Below, one piece after another: positions 24,663-33,565 of a stretch of 40,705 nucleotides of DNA. The notes below the pieces were generated by a model. It did not search any database. It saw only the letters and a list, made by a program, of their open reading frames with translations, and was not told the DNA's origin. The stretch is from Myxococcales bacterium (lineage in GTDB: Bacteria > Myxococcota > Polyangia > Polyangiales > Polyangiaceae): the NCBI GenBank assembly GCA_003151595.1, contig PLXW01000157.1:1-40705 (forward strand), in the 5' to 3' direction. Within the stretch, counting starts at the first letter, position 1. Each line of letters starts with the position of its first letter. The position numbers and the translations under genes were made by a program.

Positions 24663-24797
24663 GAGTCGCTCATTTGCGTCGAATGAACCGTCGGCACGAA
24701 CAAAACCCGCCCCCCGAACACACGGAAGAGACCCGCGAGACCTCGCGAAGATTCCCGCGAACACTACCAACAACCCCCCGCGGATTCCCGGGAAATC

Positions 24798-27248
24798 CTA
24801 GGGCGGTTGAGTGGTTTCGAGCGGACTCGACGTGCTCTTCGCACGCACAATGTAGATGGGGTTCGTGAACGCGCGCGGAGGGACGGGCATGAACGGGAGA
24901 ACGTCGTCCATCGGACGAACGCCCCGCACGACGACGATGACGTAGGAGTTTGGCGTGAGCGGCACAGGGACCGACACGTCGGCGTCGTAGCGGACGGTGC
25001 GCGCTTCGACCTCCGCGCGGTCGCCGAGCTCGGGGCCGACGACGGATGGGCGAGTTGGAATTTTGATCGTCTCGATCGATTTCCCATCGACGACGATCTC
25101 CGCGCTGGCCACATCAATCCACGGAGCCGCGCGCACGCGAAGGTGCCCCTTGAGCACGGTGTCTTCGGTGACGAGCTCGTCGCCAGGGTGGGCGCCGGCG
25201 AGGTCGAGCTCGACGATGGGTCCGCTGGTCACGAACGAGTGCCCCTTGCGGAGAGCATTCACGACTGCGCCGGTGTCGATCGGCGCGCCGTGATCGGCCG
25301 CGGCGTCGTCGCCGACCACGGCCATCGTCCGCGGATAGCCGGCCCACTGGTACTGCACGCGGTGCGAGTCGCTGCTCCCCGTCGCGGCGTATCGGTGACC
25401 GAGGTCGAGCAGCGCGTACCAATCGTGGAGCACGACGTCGACGTCCTCCGGCGTTCGCGACTCGTAGCCGTTGTAGACCTCGAGCGTGTCGAAGTCGGTG
25501 CGCATGCCGAACGGGATCGGCTTCTTCGGATCGAAGCGGAAGACGTCGAAGTAGCCGATGCCTTTCTTGAGGCGCGGGTGGTTCACCTGGAGGATCGCGC
25601 TGGGCGCGAACTTGTGCGCGAAGCGGAAGACGGCGTTCACGTTGGTCGCGCGGTACGGCGGAATCTTGCCGCTCGTCGGATAGGGAAAGAGCCCGAAGTG
25701 GCCGAAGCGCGGGCCGAACGTGGTGATCTCGACGCCGGTCACGGTCGCGAGATCGCGCGTTAGATCGAGCGCGTCGAGCGCGGCTCCGTAGTCGCCGACG
25801 ATGTTGTGCTCGGAGGGGACGGCGAAATCGATCCCCGCCGAGACGAGCGAGAGCACGCGGTCTTCGACGAGCACCGGTGAGTCGAAGCTCGGTCGCGCGT
25901 GGACGTGGAGGTCGCACGACACGACGCCGGGCGTGGGGACGACGTGACGAAGCGCGAGGTCGATGCTCTCGCTTCGACCGCTCGTGATCTCGACCGACTT
26001 GGCGTCGATGCTCCACTCGATCCCGCGCGTGGCCGACACCCGGTAGTGGCCGGTGGAGAGCGGCGTGGTGACCGCGCCGTGGAGCGTGTCGATGATCGGG
26101 CCCGCGCCCGACGCGCGGTAGTCGGGGCCGAAGCTGGGGTCGAGCGTGCCGTCGATCCCGTGAACCAGGAGGCGCGCGACGAGCGGTTGCCCCGTATCGG
26201 CATCGAAGACGCGCGCCGTGAGCTCGCCGCCCGGCGACACGTCGAGGCGCAGATCCCACGGCGTGCCGGGCGTGAACGTCACCGGGGTGCTGGTGCGCGC
26301 GGCGTCGATCGCGGCGTACCACTCGACGACCGACGAAGGGACTTGCAGCTCGAAGCGCCCGTTCGCGCCCACCTGTGCGCGCACACGCGGCAGCCCTTCG
26401 GCGTCGAGGCCGAAGACGCGCGCGCGCTCGTTCGTACCGGTGACGATGCCCGCGACGCGCGCCGTCGGCTCGCCCGAGATCTCGGACAGCGTGCGCCAGA
26501 TGGCGGCGCTCGACTCGGCGAACGCGAAGCGAAGGCCCACCTGCGCCACGTGATCGCTCGTCGCCGCTTGCGACGACGTCGTGGTGGCCACGCGGAGAGG
26601 CGCGCCGGGATCGTTCGGTGAGTCGACGACGCCCGCGACCTCGATGGCGCCACTCGCGGGCGCGATGCCGATGGCGTACGGGTCGGCGTCGATCTCCACG
26701 GCGTGGGCCGGAGCGGGCGTCGTCGACCCGAGATCGGCCATCTCGCCGACGCCGCTGACGAAGGCGCTCCGGCCATCCGCGGGGACATCGAAGCGGAGCG
26801 CGAACTGATGCACGCCGGTGGCCTGATCGGGTTGCACGGCGAGGTCGACCGCGAGCGCGCCCGTGGCGTCGACGCGGAGCGCGACGAGCGCGTCGTACGT
26901 CTCTTCACCGATGGCGACGCCAAACGACGCGCCGAAGGCGTTGCGCTCGGTCGCGCGATCGGCCGCGCGCTCCAGCGTGAGCGGGCGCGATTCGCCGTCC
27001 ACCACGAGCAAGAGATCCACGTCGCGCGCGACGACGCCGTCTCGCGTGCGGGCCACGACGCGGCCGGTGCCGGGATTGAAGACGTACGTCGCGTTCGGCC
27101 CGGCGAGACGAACCGCGGCGCCGCTCGCGCGAAGCGCACGCGCGTCGATCGGCTTCACGTGACGGAGCGAAGCGCGCGCGACCCCCCACGTGATGCCCGC
27201 GGCCACGGCACCCGCCGCGAGGACCTCTGCGAGCGAGCGCGCTGACAC
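24798..27248 (-). CDS. CehA/McbA-like PHP-domain metallohydrolase
   Basis: This 816-residue exported or membrane-tethered protein begins with an N-terminal hydrophobic helix (LAEVLAAGAVAAGITWGV). A large beta-rich region (about 30-430) follows, including carboxypeptidase-regulatory-like segments (ELTARVFDADTGQPLVARL). The C-terminal PHP hydrolase domain has CDLHVHAR (His448, His450), AVPSEHNIVGD, and GSSDSHR (Asp627, His629), the metal ligands expected for CehA/McbA enzymes. Two strand-rich segments follow (ELDLAGAHPGDELV). The start is GTG, 17 bp after the tsaE stop, so it is probably cotranscribed. Known relatives hydrolyse phosphoesters or related bonds; the substrate here is unknown. Confidence 0.85.
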   Translation of the reverse strand: MSARSLAEVLAAGAVAAGITWGVARASLRHVKPIDARALRASGAAVRLAGPNATYVFNPGTGRVVARTRDGVVARDVDLLLVVDGESRPLTLERAADRATERNAFGASFGVAIGEETYDALVALRVDATGALAVDLAVQPDQATGVHQFALRFDVPADGRSAFVSGVGEMADLGSTTPAPAHAVEIDADPYAIGIAPASGAIEVAGVVDSPNDPGAPLRVATTTSSQAATSDHVAQVGLRFAFAESSAAIWRTLSEISGEPTARVAGIVTGTNERARVFGLDAEGLPRVRAQVGANGRFELQVPSSVVEWYAAIDAARTSTPVTFTPGTPWDLRLDVSPGGELTARVFDADTGQPLVARLLVHGIDGTLDPSFGPDYRASGAGPIIDTLHGAVTTPLSTGHYRVSATRGIEWSIDAKSVEITSGRSESIDLALRHVVPTPGVVSCDLHVHARPSFDSPVLVEDRVLSLVSAGIDFAVPSEHNIVGDYGAALDALDLTRDLATVTGVEITTFGPRFGHFGLFPYPTSGKIPPYRATNVNAVFRFAHKFAPSAILQVNHPRLKKGIGYFDVFRFDPKKPIPFGMRTDFDTLEVYNGYESRTPEDVDVVLHDWYALLDLGHRYAATGSSDSHRVQYQWAGYPRTMAVVGDDAAADHGAPIDTGAVVNALRKGHSFVTSGPIVELDLAGAHPGDELVTEDTVLKGHLRVRAAPWIDVASAEIVVDGKSIETIKIPTRPSVVGPELGDRAEVEARTVRYDADVSVPVPLTPNSYVIVVVRGVRPMDDVLPFMPVPPRAFTNPIYIVRAKSTSSPLETTQPP

Positions 27249-27264
27249 GTCTTCGATTCTTCGC

Positions 27265-27735
27265 TCAAATTCCGTCGAAAGACAAAACGCTCGCGCGTGC
27301 GCCGCCGATCTCGGCGCGGCGGTCGCGTTCGCCGTGGATCGTGAGGCGCACCACGATCGCCGGCGCGTCGCCGAGCGCGCGCATCGCGTCGTCGCCCCAC
27401 TCGACGACGACCATGGCTCCCTCGGCGCGCCGCTCCCGCAGCCCGAGGCGCGCCACCTCGGCGTCGATCCCGGCGCGGCTGTCGAGCAAGCGATAGAGGT
27501 CCGCGTGCAACAGCTCGCCGCGCGGAGTCGCGTATTCCTGGAGCAGCGTGAACGTCGGGCTGGCCACGGCGACGCGCGCGTCGACGCCGAGCGCCCGCGC
27601 CAACGCTCGCGCGAGGAACGTCTTCCCTGCGCCGAGGTCGCCGCTGAGGAGCACGAGGTCGCCCGGCGCGAGCACCTGCGCGATCGCGCGCGCGAGCTTC
27701 ACCGTGTCCCGACGTGAAGAGAGAGCTCTCTGCAT
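27265..27735 (-). CDS. tsaE: tRNA t6A biosynthesis ATPase TsaE
   Basis: This is the 156-residue P-loop ATPase that assists TsaB/TsaD in making N6-threonylcarbamoyladenosine at position 37 of ANN-decoding tRNAs. The Walker A motif is [16 protein letters not shown]. Further family signatures are [19 protein letters not shown] and [10 protein letters not shown]. Length fits the family. The gene lies between the barrel protein gene (27 bp upstream) and the CehA-like gene (17 bp downstream), all on the minus strand, so an essential tRNA-modification gene rides in an envelope-related operon. Confidence 0.93.
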   Translation of the reverse strand: MQRALSSRRDTVKLARAIAQVLAPGDLVLLSGDLGAGKTFLARALARALGVDARVAVASPTFTLLQEYATPRGELLHADLYRLLDSRAGIDAEVARLGLRERRAEGAMVVVEWGDDAMRALGDAPAIVVRLTIHGERDRRAEIGGARASVLSFDGI

Positions 27736-27762
27736 CGCTCAGTGTCTCGCGTCGTAGGTCCT

Positions 27763-28830
27763 TCAGAACCGGATCACGACCCGCGCCCCGCCGCCCGCGA
27801 ATCCGAGCGACGCGGTCCCTCCGGCGGCGTACGCGAGCTCCGGATACGCCTCGATTTGCACGCTGTTGGTGATCGCCCAGATCACCGGCAGCGCGCCACG
27901 CACGAGGAAGCGCGCGTCCTTGTCGCCGCCGAGCGCGAAGAAGGCGCCGAGGGCCACTTCGGGGCCGGCGTAGAGATGCGCGTCGCGCAGCAGCGCGAAC
28001 GTGTAGCGGGCGCCGGCGTCGGCGCGGAACGACGTCGGTCCCACGGAGCCCACGCCGAGATCGACGACGACCTCGAGCCCGCGAACTGATTCGATCGCGT
28101 AGAGCGCGGTCGCCGTGAAGACGCCCGCGGTGGACGCGCCGCGCGCCTCGCTCGATCGCGCGAACGCCCCCAGCACCTCACCGCCGAGGCCGAGCGCGAA
28201 GGGGTGAGCGACGCCGTACGCTTCGGTCTCGGGAGCGGGAGCTGCAGCGGGAGCGGGCGCGGGAGTCGGCGCCGGCGTCGGCGCGCTCGGCGCGGGCTTC
28301 GGCGTGACCGGTATCGCGTTCGGCGGGGGCTGATCCCACGGCGGCAACGCGTCGCCGACCCCTTGGGGCCGAAGAAGCAACGCCAGCATCTCGGCGATCT
28401 GCGGCGCGGCCTGTCGCGCGTCGATGTCGCGCGCCAGCGACTCCACACGCCCCGTCGCCACCTGGCACGCATCGATCTCGAGCCGGTACGTCCACCCGTG
28501 CGCGTCGACGTGACCGGCGATCGTCCACTGCGCGCCCGCGCTCTTCCCGGCGTCGCGATACTCGTCGCTCGTGTCGGGCGTACCGTCTTTCACTGCGGCC
28601 TCGGCGGCCTTCGACTCGGCATCGTTCGGCAGCACGTCGTGCACGAGTCCGACGGCGTCACGCGCCGCCGCGCGCGCAGCGTCGAGCTGCGTGCTCGTCG
28701 TCCCCCCGCCGCTCCCCATGAAGCGCAGCACCGCGACGCGATCCGCCGCCAGCGCGCTCGTCGCTACGAACGCCGACGTCGCGATCCCCGCGACGGCGAC
28801 GAGGCGCGAATGCGATGACGTGTGTCGCAC
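27763..28830 (-). CDS. Exported CsgG/TolB-like plus beta-barrel protein
   Basis: This is a 355-residue envelope protein. Residues 1-29 form a signal peptide (VAGIATSAFVATSALAA). Residues about 30-165 resemble the TolB/CsgG-type N-terminal fold seen in many myxobacterial proteins (DRVAVLRFMG; AQWTIAGHVDAHGWTYRLEIDACQ, in two parts around WTI and RLEI). A Pro/Ala linker (PAPTPAPAPAA) follows. Residues about 215-355 have amphipathic strands and end in Phe (GGGARVVIRF), typical of an outer-membrane barrel. The ATG lies 16 bp after the lgt stop, so it is likely cotranscribed with lgt and tsaE. The role is unknown; the linker may pass through the periplasm. Confidence 0.78.
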   Translation of the reverse strand: MRHTSSHSRLVAVAGIATSAFVATSALAADRVAVLRFMGSGGGTTSTQLDAARAAARDAVGLVHDVLPNDAESKAAEAAVKDGTPDTSDEYRDAGKSAGAQWTIAGHVDAHGWTYRLEIDACQVATGRVESLARDIDARQAAPQIAEMLALLLRPQGVGDALPPWDQPPPNAIPVTPKPAPSAPTPAPTPAPAPAAAPAPETEAYGVAHPFALGLGGEVLGAFARSSEARGASTAGVFTATALYAIESVRGLEVVVDLGVGSVGPTSFRADAGARYTFALLRDAHLYAGPEVALGAFFALGGDKDARFLVRGALPVIWAITNSVQIEAYPELAYAAGGTASLGFAGGGARVVIRF

Positions 28831-28845
28831 GCGCGCTTCTCTCGC

Positions 28846-30348
28846 TCAGCCCTGCGGCGCCGGCTTGCCCGTCGACTCGCCTTCGGATTCGGGCGCGGCT
28901 TCTTCCTCGCCGCTCACCCGCTCGCGCTTCTTCGGACGCGGCGCTTCGGCCTTGGTCACGGTGAGCGCAGCCTCGTCGTCGGTGTTGAACGGCTCGTCGT
29001 CTTCCGCGCGCTCTTCCTCGGCTTCGTCTTTCGCCTTCGCTACCTCGCCCGACTCCTTCGCCAGCTCGATCGCCGCGCCCGGCCCGAGCGTCTCCGCGCT
29101 CATCGCCGCCTTCGGCGCCCGGCGCGCCGCTTCCGAGAACTGCGCGTAGAAGAGCGACACGGCGAGCGCCGTGAGGAACCCGATCCACTGGCTCGTCGAG
29201 AGCTGCGTGCTCACGCTGGCGCCGAAGCTCTGCGGCTTCAGCATCACATACGCCACCACCGGCGGCACGATCGACGCGATGCGCGCCGCGAGCCGCGTGC
29301 TCTTGTTCGTGATGCCCAGCGAGATGCCGAACACGAACCCGAGCGACATCAGAAGGAGCGCGCCCGGAAGAAGCACGTGCTCGGGCATCGTCGGCCCGTA
29401 CTCGCCGCGCTCGACGTCGTCGCGGAGCATCTCGAGCAGGAAGCGGAGGTAGCCGTAGCCGAAGACGAACGTGAAGAAGATCTGCCCGCGAAACCTCTGC
29501 GTGCGCCGCTGCGTGAGCAGAATCGCCAGCAGCGTGAGGCCGACGAGCGACTCGTAGATCTGCGTGGGGTGAACCGGGAGCGAGGCGTTCGTCTTGGTGA
29601 GCACCTCGCCGAGCGGCGTGCCTTTGTAGAGCTCCGTGTGGCGAATGAACGCGGGGGCGCCGTCGCCGTTCTCCACCGTGCCGCTCGCCCAGTGCGGGAA
29701 CGTGCCGAGCGACTTCAACCAGCCCGGCGCGTCGTCGCCCAGCGGCTTCCCGAAATCGCAGCCGAACATGTAGCAACCGATGCGCGTGATCATGAGCCCC
29801 GAGGCGAGGCTCGGCACGGCGACGTCGGCCCACGGCATCAGGCGAATCTTCTTCGAGCTGAGGTACGCCCAGCTCCCCAGGTACCCGCCCAGGAACCCGC
29901 CGTACGCCACGAGTCCGCCGAGGCGCACCTTGAACATGTCGCCGAGCGAGTGAAACTCGTCGAGGTTCGTGACGACGTAGAGGACACGCGAGCCGAGGAT
30001 GGCGGCGATCGCCGTGACGACGTAGCAGTTCGCCATCGACTCCTTGGGGAGACCGTCGCGCTCGGCGAGCGTGAGCGTGAGGTACCAGCCCACGACGAGC
30101 GAGAGCCCGAGCATCACGCCGTACGAGTAGAGCGGCAGCGCCGGCGACTCGAAGGTCACGCCCCGCCACAAGTACGAGCCGAGACCCGCCGCGAAGCCGA
30201 TGATCGTGCCGGTGAGGGCGCCGCCTTTGTCCTTCGTGCGCTGCGCCCAGGCCGCGAAGCCGAAGGCGATGATCGCGATGGCCGTCAGCCCCCACCAGAG
30301 CTTCAGCGGGAACTGGGGGAGCGGGATGCGCAAGAGGATCGGATGCAT
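28846..30348 (-). CDS. lgt: Prolipoprotein diacylglyceryl transferase with acidic C-terminal extension
   Basis: Lgt transfers diacylglycerol from phosphatidylglycerol to the lipobox Cys of prolipoproteins, the first step of lipoprotein maturation in the inner membrane. The start is MHPILLRIPL, with AGAAGG a few bases upstream; the longer frame from 31233 is artefactual. It has 500 residues against roughly 290 for typical Lgt. Core motifs are GGLVAYGGFLGG (Tyr149 where E. coli has the His of HGG), TRIGCYMFGCDFGKP with the key Arg189, HPTQIYES (His260), and RFLLEMLR. Extra hydrophobic helices extend both ends of the core. The last about 85 residues are acidic and low in complexity (DEAEEERAEDDEPFNTDDE). 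The abundance of lipoproteins in this window fits its presence. Confidence 0.9.
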   Translation of the reverse strand: MHPILLRIPLPQFPLKLWWGLTAIAIIAFGFAAWAQRTKDKGGALTGTIIGFAAGLGSYLWRGVTFESPALPLYSYGVMLGLSLVVGWYLTLTLAERDGLPKESMANCYVVTAIAAILGSRVLYVVTNLDEFHSLGDMFKVRLGGLVAYGGFLGGYLGSWAYLSSKKIRLMPWADVAVPSLASGLMITRIGCYMFGCDFGKPLGDDAPGWLKSLGTFPHWASGTVENGDGAPAFIRHTELYKGTPLGEVLTKTNASLPVHPTQIYESLVGLTLLAILLTQRRTQRFRGQIFFTFVFGYGYLRFLLEMLRDDVERGEYGPTMPEHVLLPGALLLMSLGFVFGISLGITNKSTRLAARIASIVPPVVAYVMLKPQSFGASVSTQLSTSQWIGFLTALAVSLFYAQFSEAARRAPKAAMSAETLGPGAAIELAKESGEVAKAKDEAEEERAEDDEPFNTDDEAALTVTKAEAPRPKKRERVSGEEEAAPESEGESTGKPAPQG

Positions 30349-30435
30349 GGCGGCCTTCTCATACACAAAACCCCGCATTCGCGCATCCCGAGCGGGCGAG
30401 CCAGCGTCCGGGCTGTGGTAAGAACCGAACCCGTG

Positions 30436-31296
30436 ATGACCCGACAGAACCCCCTCGCCCTGCGACGCCCCGCCCTGCTCGCGTGCGGCGCGTTCGCTCT
30501 CGGCGCGCTCGTCGTGCACTCGTCCGCGTGCGTCCCTCCCGGCAACAGCACGCCGAGCGACGCGGGCGCGTCGCAGACTCCGGCCACACCGACGGCTCCC
30601 GTTTCGCGCCCGTCGATCAACGTCATGACCGCGCCCTTCGAAGACAACTTCGACCGCACCGGCGCCGCGGCGATCGACGCTGCAGCGTTGCTCCCGTCGC
30701 TCGAGTCGGGCACGGGCGAAGGCTCGGCGCCGCTCGCGACGTCGCTCCTCGGGCCGGCGTGGCAGCCCGCGGGGACGAACGTGTGGACCGTCGAGAACGG
30801 GAAGGTGTGCGGCTCGAAGGCGCACAACCACGGGCTCTGGCTTCAGCGCACGCTGCCGGTCAACGCGCGCATCGAGTTCGACGCCATCAGCAGCGACCAG
30901 GACGGCGACATCAAGGTCGAGGTGTGGGGCGACGGCCGCTCGGCCGCGACCGGCCTCTCGTATACGAACGCCACCAGCTACGTCGTCATCTTCGGCGGCT
31001 GGCACAACACGCTGCACGTCGTGGCGCGCTTGAACGAGCACGGCACCGATCGCAAAGAGATCAAGATCGACAAGAAGTCGGACGACCCCGCCGAGCAACC
31101 GGTGACGGCAGGGCAGACGTACCACTTCAAGATCGAGCGGACCGACGGCAAGACCGTCCGCTGGTCGGTCAACGGCACCGAAGAAATCGCGTACACCGAT
31201 CCCGCGCCGCTCATCGGCGCCGGCCACGATCACTTCGGATTCAACGACTGGGAAGCGCCCGTGTGCTTCGACAACGTGAAGGTGACGCCGCTTTAG
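30436..31296 (+). CDS. Lipoprotein with concanavalin A-like (laminin-G-like) fold
   Basis: This 286-residue lipoprotein has the signal peptide LLACGAFALGALVVHSSAC with Cys near residue 32, followed by a Ser/Pro/Thr linker. The rest reads as a beta-jelly-roll of the concanavalin A-like lectin/glucanase type (DUF1080/DUF1961-like). It opens with FEDNFDRTGAAAI and GPAWQPAGTNVWTVENGKV, continues with RIEFDAISSDQDGDIKVEVWG, and closes with FGFNDWEAPVCFDNVKVTPL. No catalytic residues are evident, so sugar or matrix binding is a guess. The start could also be the GTG three bases earlier. It is divergent from lgt across about 87 bp. Confidence 0.8.
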   Translation: MTRQNPLALRRPALLACGAFALGALVVHSSACVPPGNSTPSDAGASQTPATPTAPVSRPSINVMTAPFEDNFDRTGAAAIDAAALLPSLESGTGEGSAPLATSLLGPAWQPAGTNVWTVENGKVCGSKAHNHGLWLQRTLPVNARIEFDAISSDQDGDIKVEVWGDGRSAATGLSYTNATSYVVIFGGWHNTLHVVARLNEHGTDRKEIKIDKKSDDPAEQPVTAGQTYHFKIERTDGKTVRWSVNGTEEIAYTDPAPLIGAGHDHFGFNDWEAPVCFDNVKVTPL

Positions 31297-31350
31297 AAGC
31301 CGGTCCGTGGCGCGGTGTGCGTAGGGCGTGGTGACTCGCCGCGCGCGCTG

Positions 31351-31356
31351 TAGACT
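31351..31356 (+). promoter_or_regulatory. Putative -10 element, leaderless start at 31365
   Basis: TAGACT preceded by TG lies eight bases before the GTG start at 31365. There is no Shine-Dalgarno and no clear -35 at the usual distance. The same hexamer recurs before the gene at 32915. Confidence 0.4.
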
Positions 31357-31364
31357 AGGGACGC

Positions 31365-32855
31365 GTGGAGCAGGCCGAGATCGAACCGCTTGTCAGCGAG
31401 CTGGAGTCGCGCGTCGACCGGCTGCGGTCGCTCTATGACCAGTACTTCATGGGCATCGAGCGCCTGGAGCCGCTCGTCCCGCGCAAAGACGTCGAGCGGC
31501 GCCTGGCGATGCTGCGGAAGGAGCAGATAAGGAACACGGGCGTTCGCTTCCGGTTCCAGATGATCATCCAGCGCTTCAACACGTACGTCACGTACTGGCA
31601 GCGCATCTCGCGGCAGATCGAGACCGGCACGTTCAAGCGACACGTGGCGCGCGCGACGGCGAGGTTCGGCGTCGACCCGACGAAGGAGCAAGCCGCTGAA
31701 GCGTCGCCCGCGGCCGAGGCGCAGACGGCGAAGAAGGAGGCCGAGTCCGAATCGCCGCCGTCGTCGGCGCCGCTGGTCGTGATTCCCGACGGCGAGATCG
31801 AAGAGATCTACGACCTCGTCGCGCTGCCCGATGAAGGGGATGGCTCAGGGGGCGACGACGATCCGTTCGGAACGATGGCGCCGATTCAGCCGGCTGCGCG
31901 CGTTCCGCCGGAGCGCTTCGCGAGCGCCGTGAAGTTCGAGCTCGACGACATCGCGGATCCGTTCGAAGAGGCCGATCCGTTCCCGAAGCCGGCGCAGAAG
32001 AAGCAGTCGACGCCGCAGCTGCGCGCCTCGCCGCGCGCGCAAGGAGCGCCGCCGCCCGAAGGGTCGCGCGATACGGAGCGGCGTATTCCCATCGCGCCGC
32101 CGTCGCGACCGACGATCTCGAAGCGACCGCCGCCGGACGCCGTGCGAAGCGAGTCACCGCCGATGCAGGTGATGTCGACGACGCCCGGTCTGGCACCACC
32201 GCCGCGCCTGATCGCACAGGTCGGACCGAACGCGCCGCGCGTCGAGGCAGCTCCGCGCCGCCCGGGGACGTTGCCGTCTGCCGGGGTTCCGGGGATTCGC
32301 GTGGCGCCGCCGGCTCCTGCAAGCGCCCCGAAAGTACAAGTGGCCGCCGCGCCGGCAAACTCGGGCGCGCCGCGTGCGCTCCCTCCGCTCACGCGCGCGT
32401 CACCGGCCGACGCGGCGAACGCAGCGCCGCCCGTCGCGAGACCCGCGCCGCCCTCCGTCGCAAAGCCCGCGGCGCCGTCGGTCGCGAGCCCGTCGACGTC
32501 GATGCTCAGTCCGGCAGCAGCGTCAGTCGCGCGGCCCGCGCCTGCATCCATCGCGAGGCCCGCGCCCTCCGTCGCGAAGCCCCCGCCCGCTTCTGCTCCG
32601 GCCGCGAGCGCAAAGCCCGCGCCTGCTTCACGCGTCGGCGATCTCACAGGCGATCGCTTCGGCGAGATCTATTCGAAGTACGTCGAGACGCGCCGCCAAC
32701 ACAACGAGCCCACGCACGCCATCACACGTGACGCGCTCGCCAAACAGCTCAGCGAGTCGACCGATCGTCTGAAGCAAAAACATGGCTCCAAGGCGATCGA
32801 CTTCGAGGTCGTCGTCAAGGATGGCCGCACGATCTTGCGCCCCGTCGTGAAATAG
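31365..32855 (+). CDS. MXAN_5187 C-terminal-domain protein
   Basis: This 496-residue cytoplasmic protein is found mainly in myxobacteria. Residues about 1-105 are a helical domain (IEPLVSELESRVDRLRSLYDQ; RFRFQMIIQRFNTYVTYWQRI, each part of one helix). Residues about 110-420 form a long acidic then Pro/Ala-rich disordered stretch with repeats of the form P-x-SVAKPAP. The last about 75 residues match what I know as the MXAN_5187 C-terminal domain (GDRFGEIYSKYVETR; DALAKQLSESTDRLKQKHG; VKDGRTILRPVVK). The GTG start is preceded closely by TAGACT. The molecular role is not established to my knowledge. The next gene starts 59 bp downstream with the same upstream hexamer. Confidence 0.8.
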   Translation: MEQAEIEPLVSELESRVDRLRSLYDQYFMGIERLEPLVPRKDVERRLAMLRKEQIRNTGVRFRFQMIIQRFNTYVTYWQRISRQIETGTFKRHVARATARFGVDPTKEQAAEASPAAEAQTAKKEAESESPPSSAPLVVIPDGEIEEIYDLVALPDEGDGSGGDDDPFGTMAPIQPAARVPPERFASAVKFELDDIADPFEEADPFPKPAQKKQSTPQLRASPRAQGAPPPEGSRDTERRIPIAPPSRPTISKRPPPDAVRSESPPMQVMSTTPGLAPPPRLIAQVGPNAPRVEAAPRRPGTLPSAGVPGIRVAPPAPASAPKVQVAAAPANSGAPRALPPLTRASPADAANAAPPVARPAPPSVAKPAAPSVASPSTSMLSPAAASVARPAPASIARPAPSVAKPPPASAPAASAKPAPASRVGDLTGDRFGEIYSKYVETRRQHNEPTHAITRDALAKQLSESTDRLKQKHGSKAIDFEVVVKDGRTILRPVVK

Positions 32856-32902
32856 ATCCGGACCCCTTTTTCCGCCGAGCGGCTGTCGCAGTCGAGCTGG
32901 CG

Positions 32903-32908
32903 TAGACT
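32903..32908 (+). promoter_or_regulatory. Putative -10 element, leaderless start at 32915
   Basis: TAGACT ends six bases before the GTG at 32915, so a transcript initiated from it would begin at about the start codon. No Shine-Dalgarno is visible. Confidence 0.4.
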
Positions 32909-32914
32909 TGGACT

Positions 32915-33544
32915 GTGAGCAGCTCGACGCATCCCGACGAGCGACTCGAGTGGGTGGTCGCGCTCCCGCATCCGCGAAGCGAGATCGCCGACGCGACGCA
33001 CTTCCGCAGCACCTGGCTGACGGCGTCGCGCGCGACGCTGACCGAGCGCGGGTACGGCGCGAGGTACGATGCGAACCTCGACCCCACGCTGCGCGACGCC
33101 GTGCTCGGCGCGGTGCCCGGAACGTGGCTGCCGATGGACGTCGCCTTCGCGCACTATCAGGCGTGCGATCGCCTCGAGCTCGGGACTGACGAGCTGCTTG
33201 AGATCGGGCGCGCCGCAACTCGTCGCGCCAATCCGACGACGCTGTCGATCGCGTCGCGCGTCGCGCAGGGGGTGGGTGTGACGCCGTGGACGATGCTCGA
33301 GCAGCTGGATCGCCTGTTCGCTCGCACGAGCCAGGGCGGCGCGATCGGTGTCGCGCGACTCGGTCCGAAAGAGGCGCGCATCGAGGTGCACGGCTTCCCG
33401 CTGTGCGCCCTTCGCTACAACCGGGTCACGATGCGCGGGATTCTCAACGCGTTCGTGGAGCTCTTCTGCACGAAGTCGTACGCCAAAGAGGTCTCGTCGA
33501 TCACGAGCGCGCGGCGCATCGCGTACCGGCTCTCGTGGGCGTGA
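32915..33544 (+). CDS. TIGR02265/DUF2378-like myxobacterial protein
   Basis: This 209-residue soluble protein begins with GTG (VSSSTHPDERLEW). Its length, the all-helical N-terminal half (YGARYDANLDPTLRDAVLG; FAHYQACDRLELG), and the C-terminal strand-rich segment (ARIEVHGFPLCALRYNRV; ILNAFVELFCTKSYAKEV) resemble the paralogous M. xanthus family TIGR02265 (DUF2378). That family is specific to myxobacteria and often occurs near signalling genes. The assignment is by memory of family shape and is moderate. There is no signal peptide. It ends about 20 bp from the convergent small lipoprotein gene. Confidence 0.7.
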   Translation: MSSSTHPDERLEWVVALPHPRSEIADATHFRSTWLTASRATLTERGYGARYDANLDPTLRDAVLGAVPGTWLPMDVAFAHYQACDRLELGTDELLEIGRAATRRANPTTLSIASRVAQGVGVTPWTMLEQLDRLFARTSQGGAIGVARLGPKEARIEVHGFPLCALRYNRVTMRGILNAFVELFCTKSYAKEVSSITSARRIAYRLSWA

Positions 33545-33565
33545 CGCTGGAGTGAAGGCGATCGA

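Noticed and set aside
22128..24686. 852-codon plus-strand frame opposite the kinase fusion gene
   Set aside because: Arg/His/Leu-rich composition without any motif, fully antisense to clear kinase and ATPase motifs.
24782..24798. Near-palindrome GGATTCCCGGGAAATCC at the end of the CehA-like gene as a terminator
   Set aside because: It has a bulged base, is followed by a G-run rather than T-run, and overlaps the stop codon. The evidence is too weak to call it.
28822..31296. 824-codon plus-strand frame covering lgt and the lectin-fold lipoprotein
   Set aside because: Only its last 286 codons, from 30436, look like protein. The earlier part is antisense to lgt and Arg/Glu-rich, a usual shadow in GC-rich DNA.
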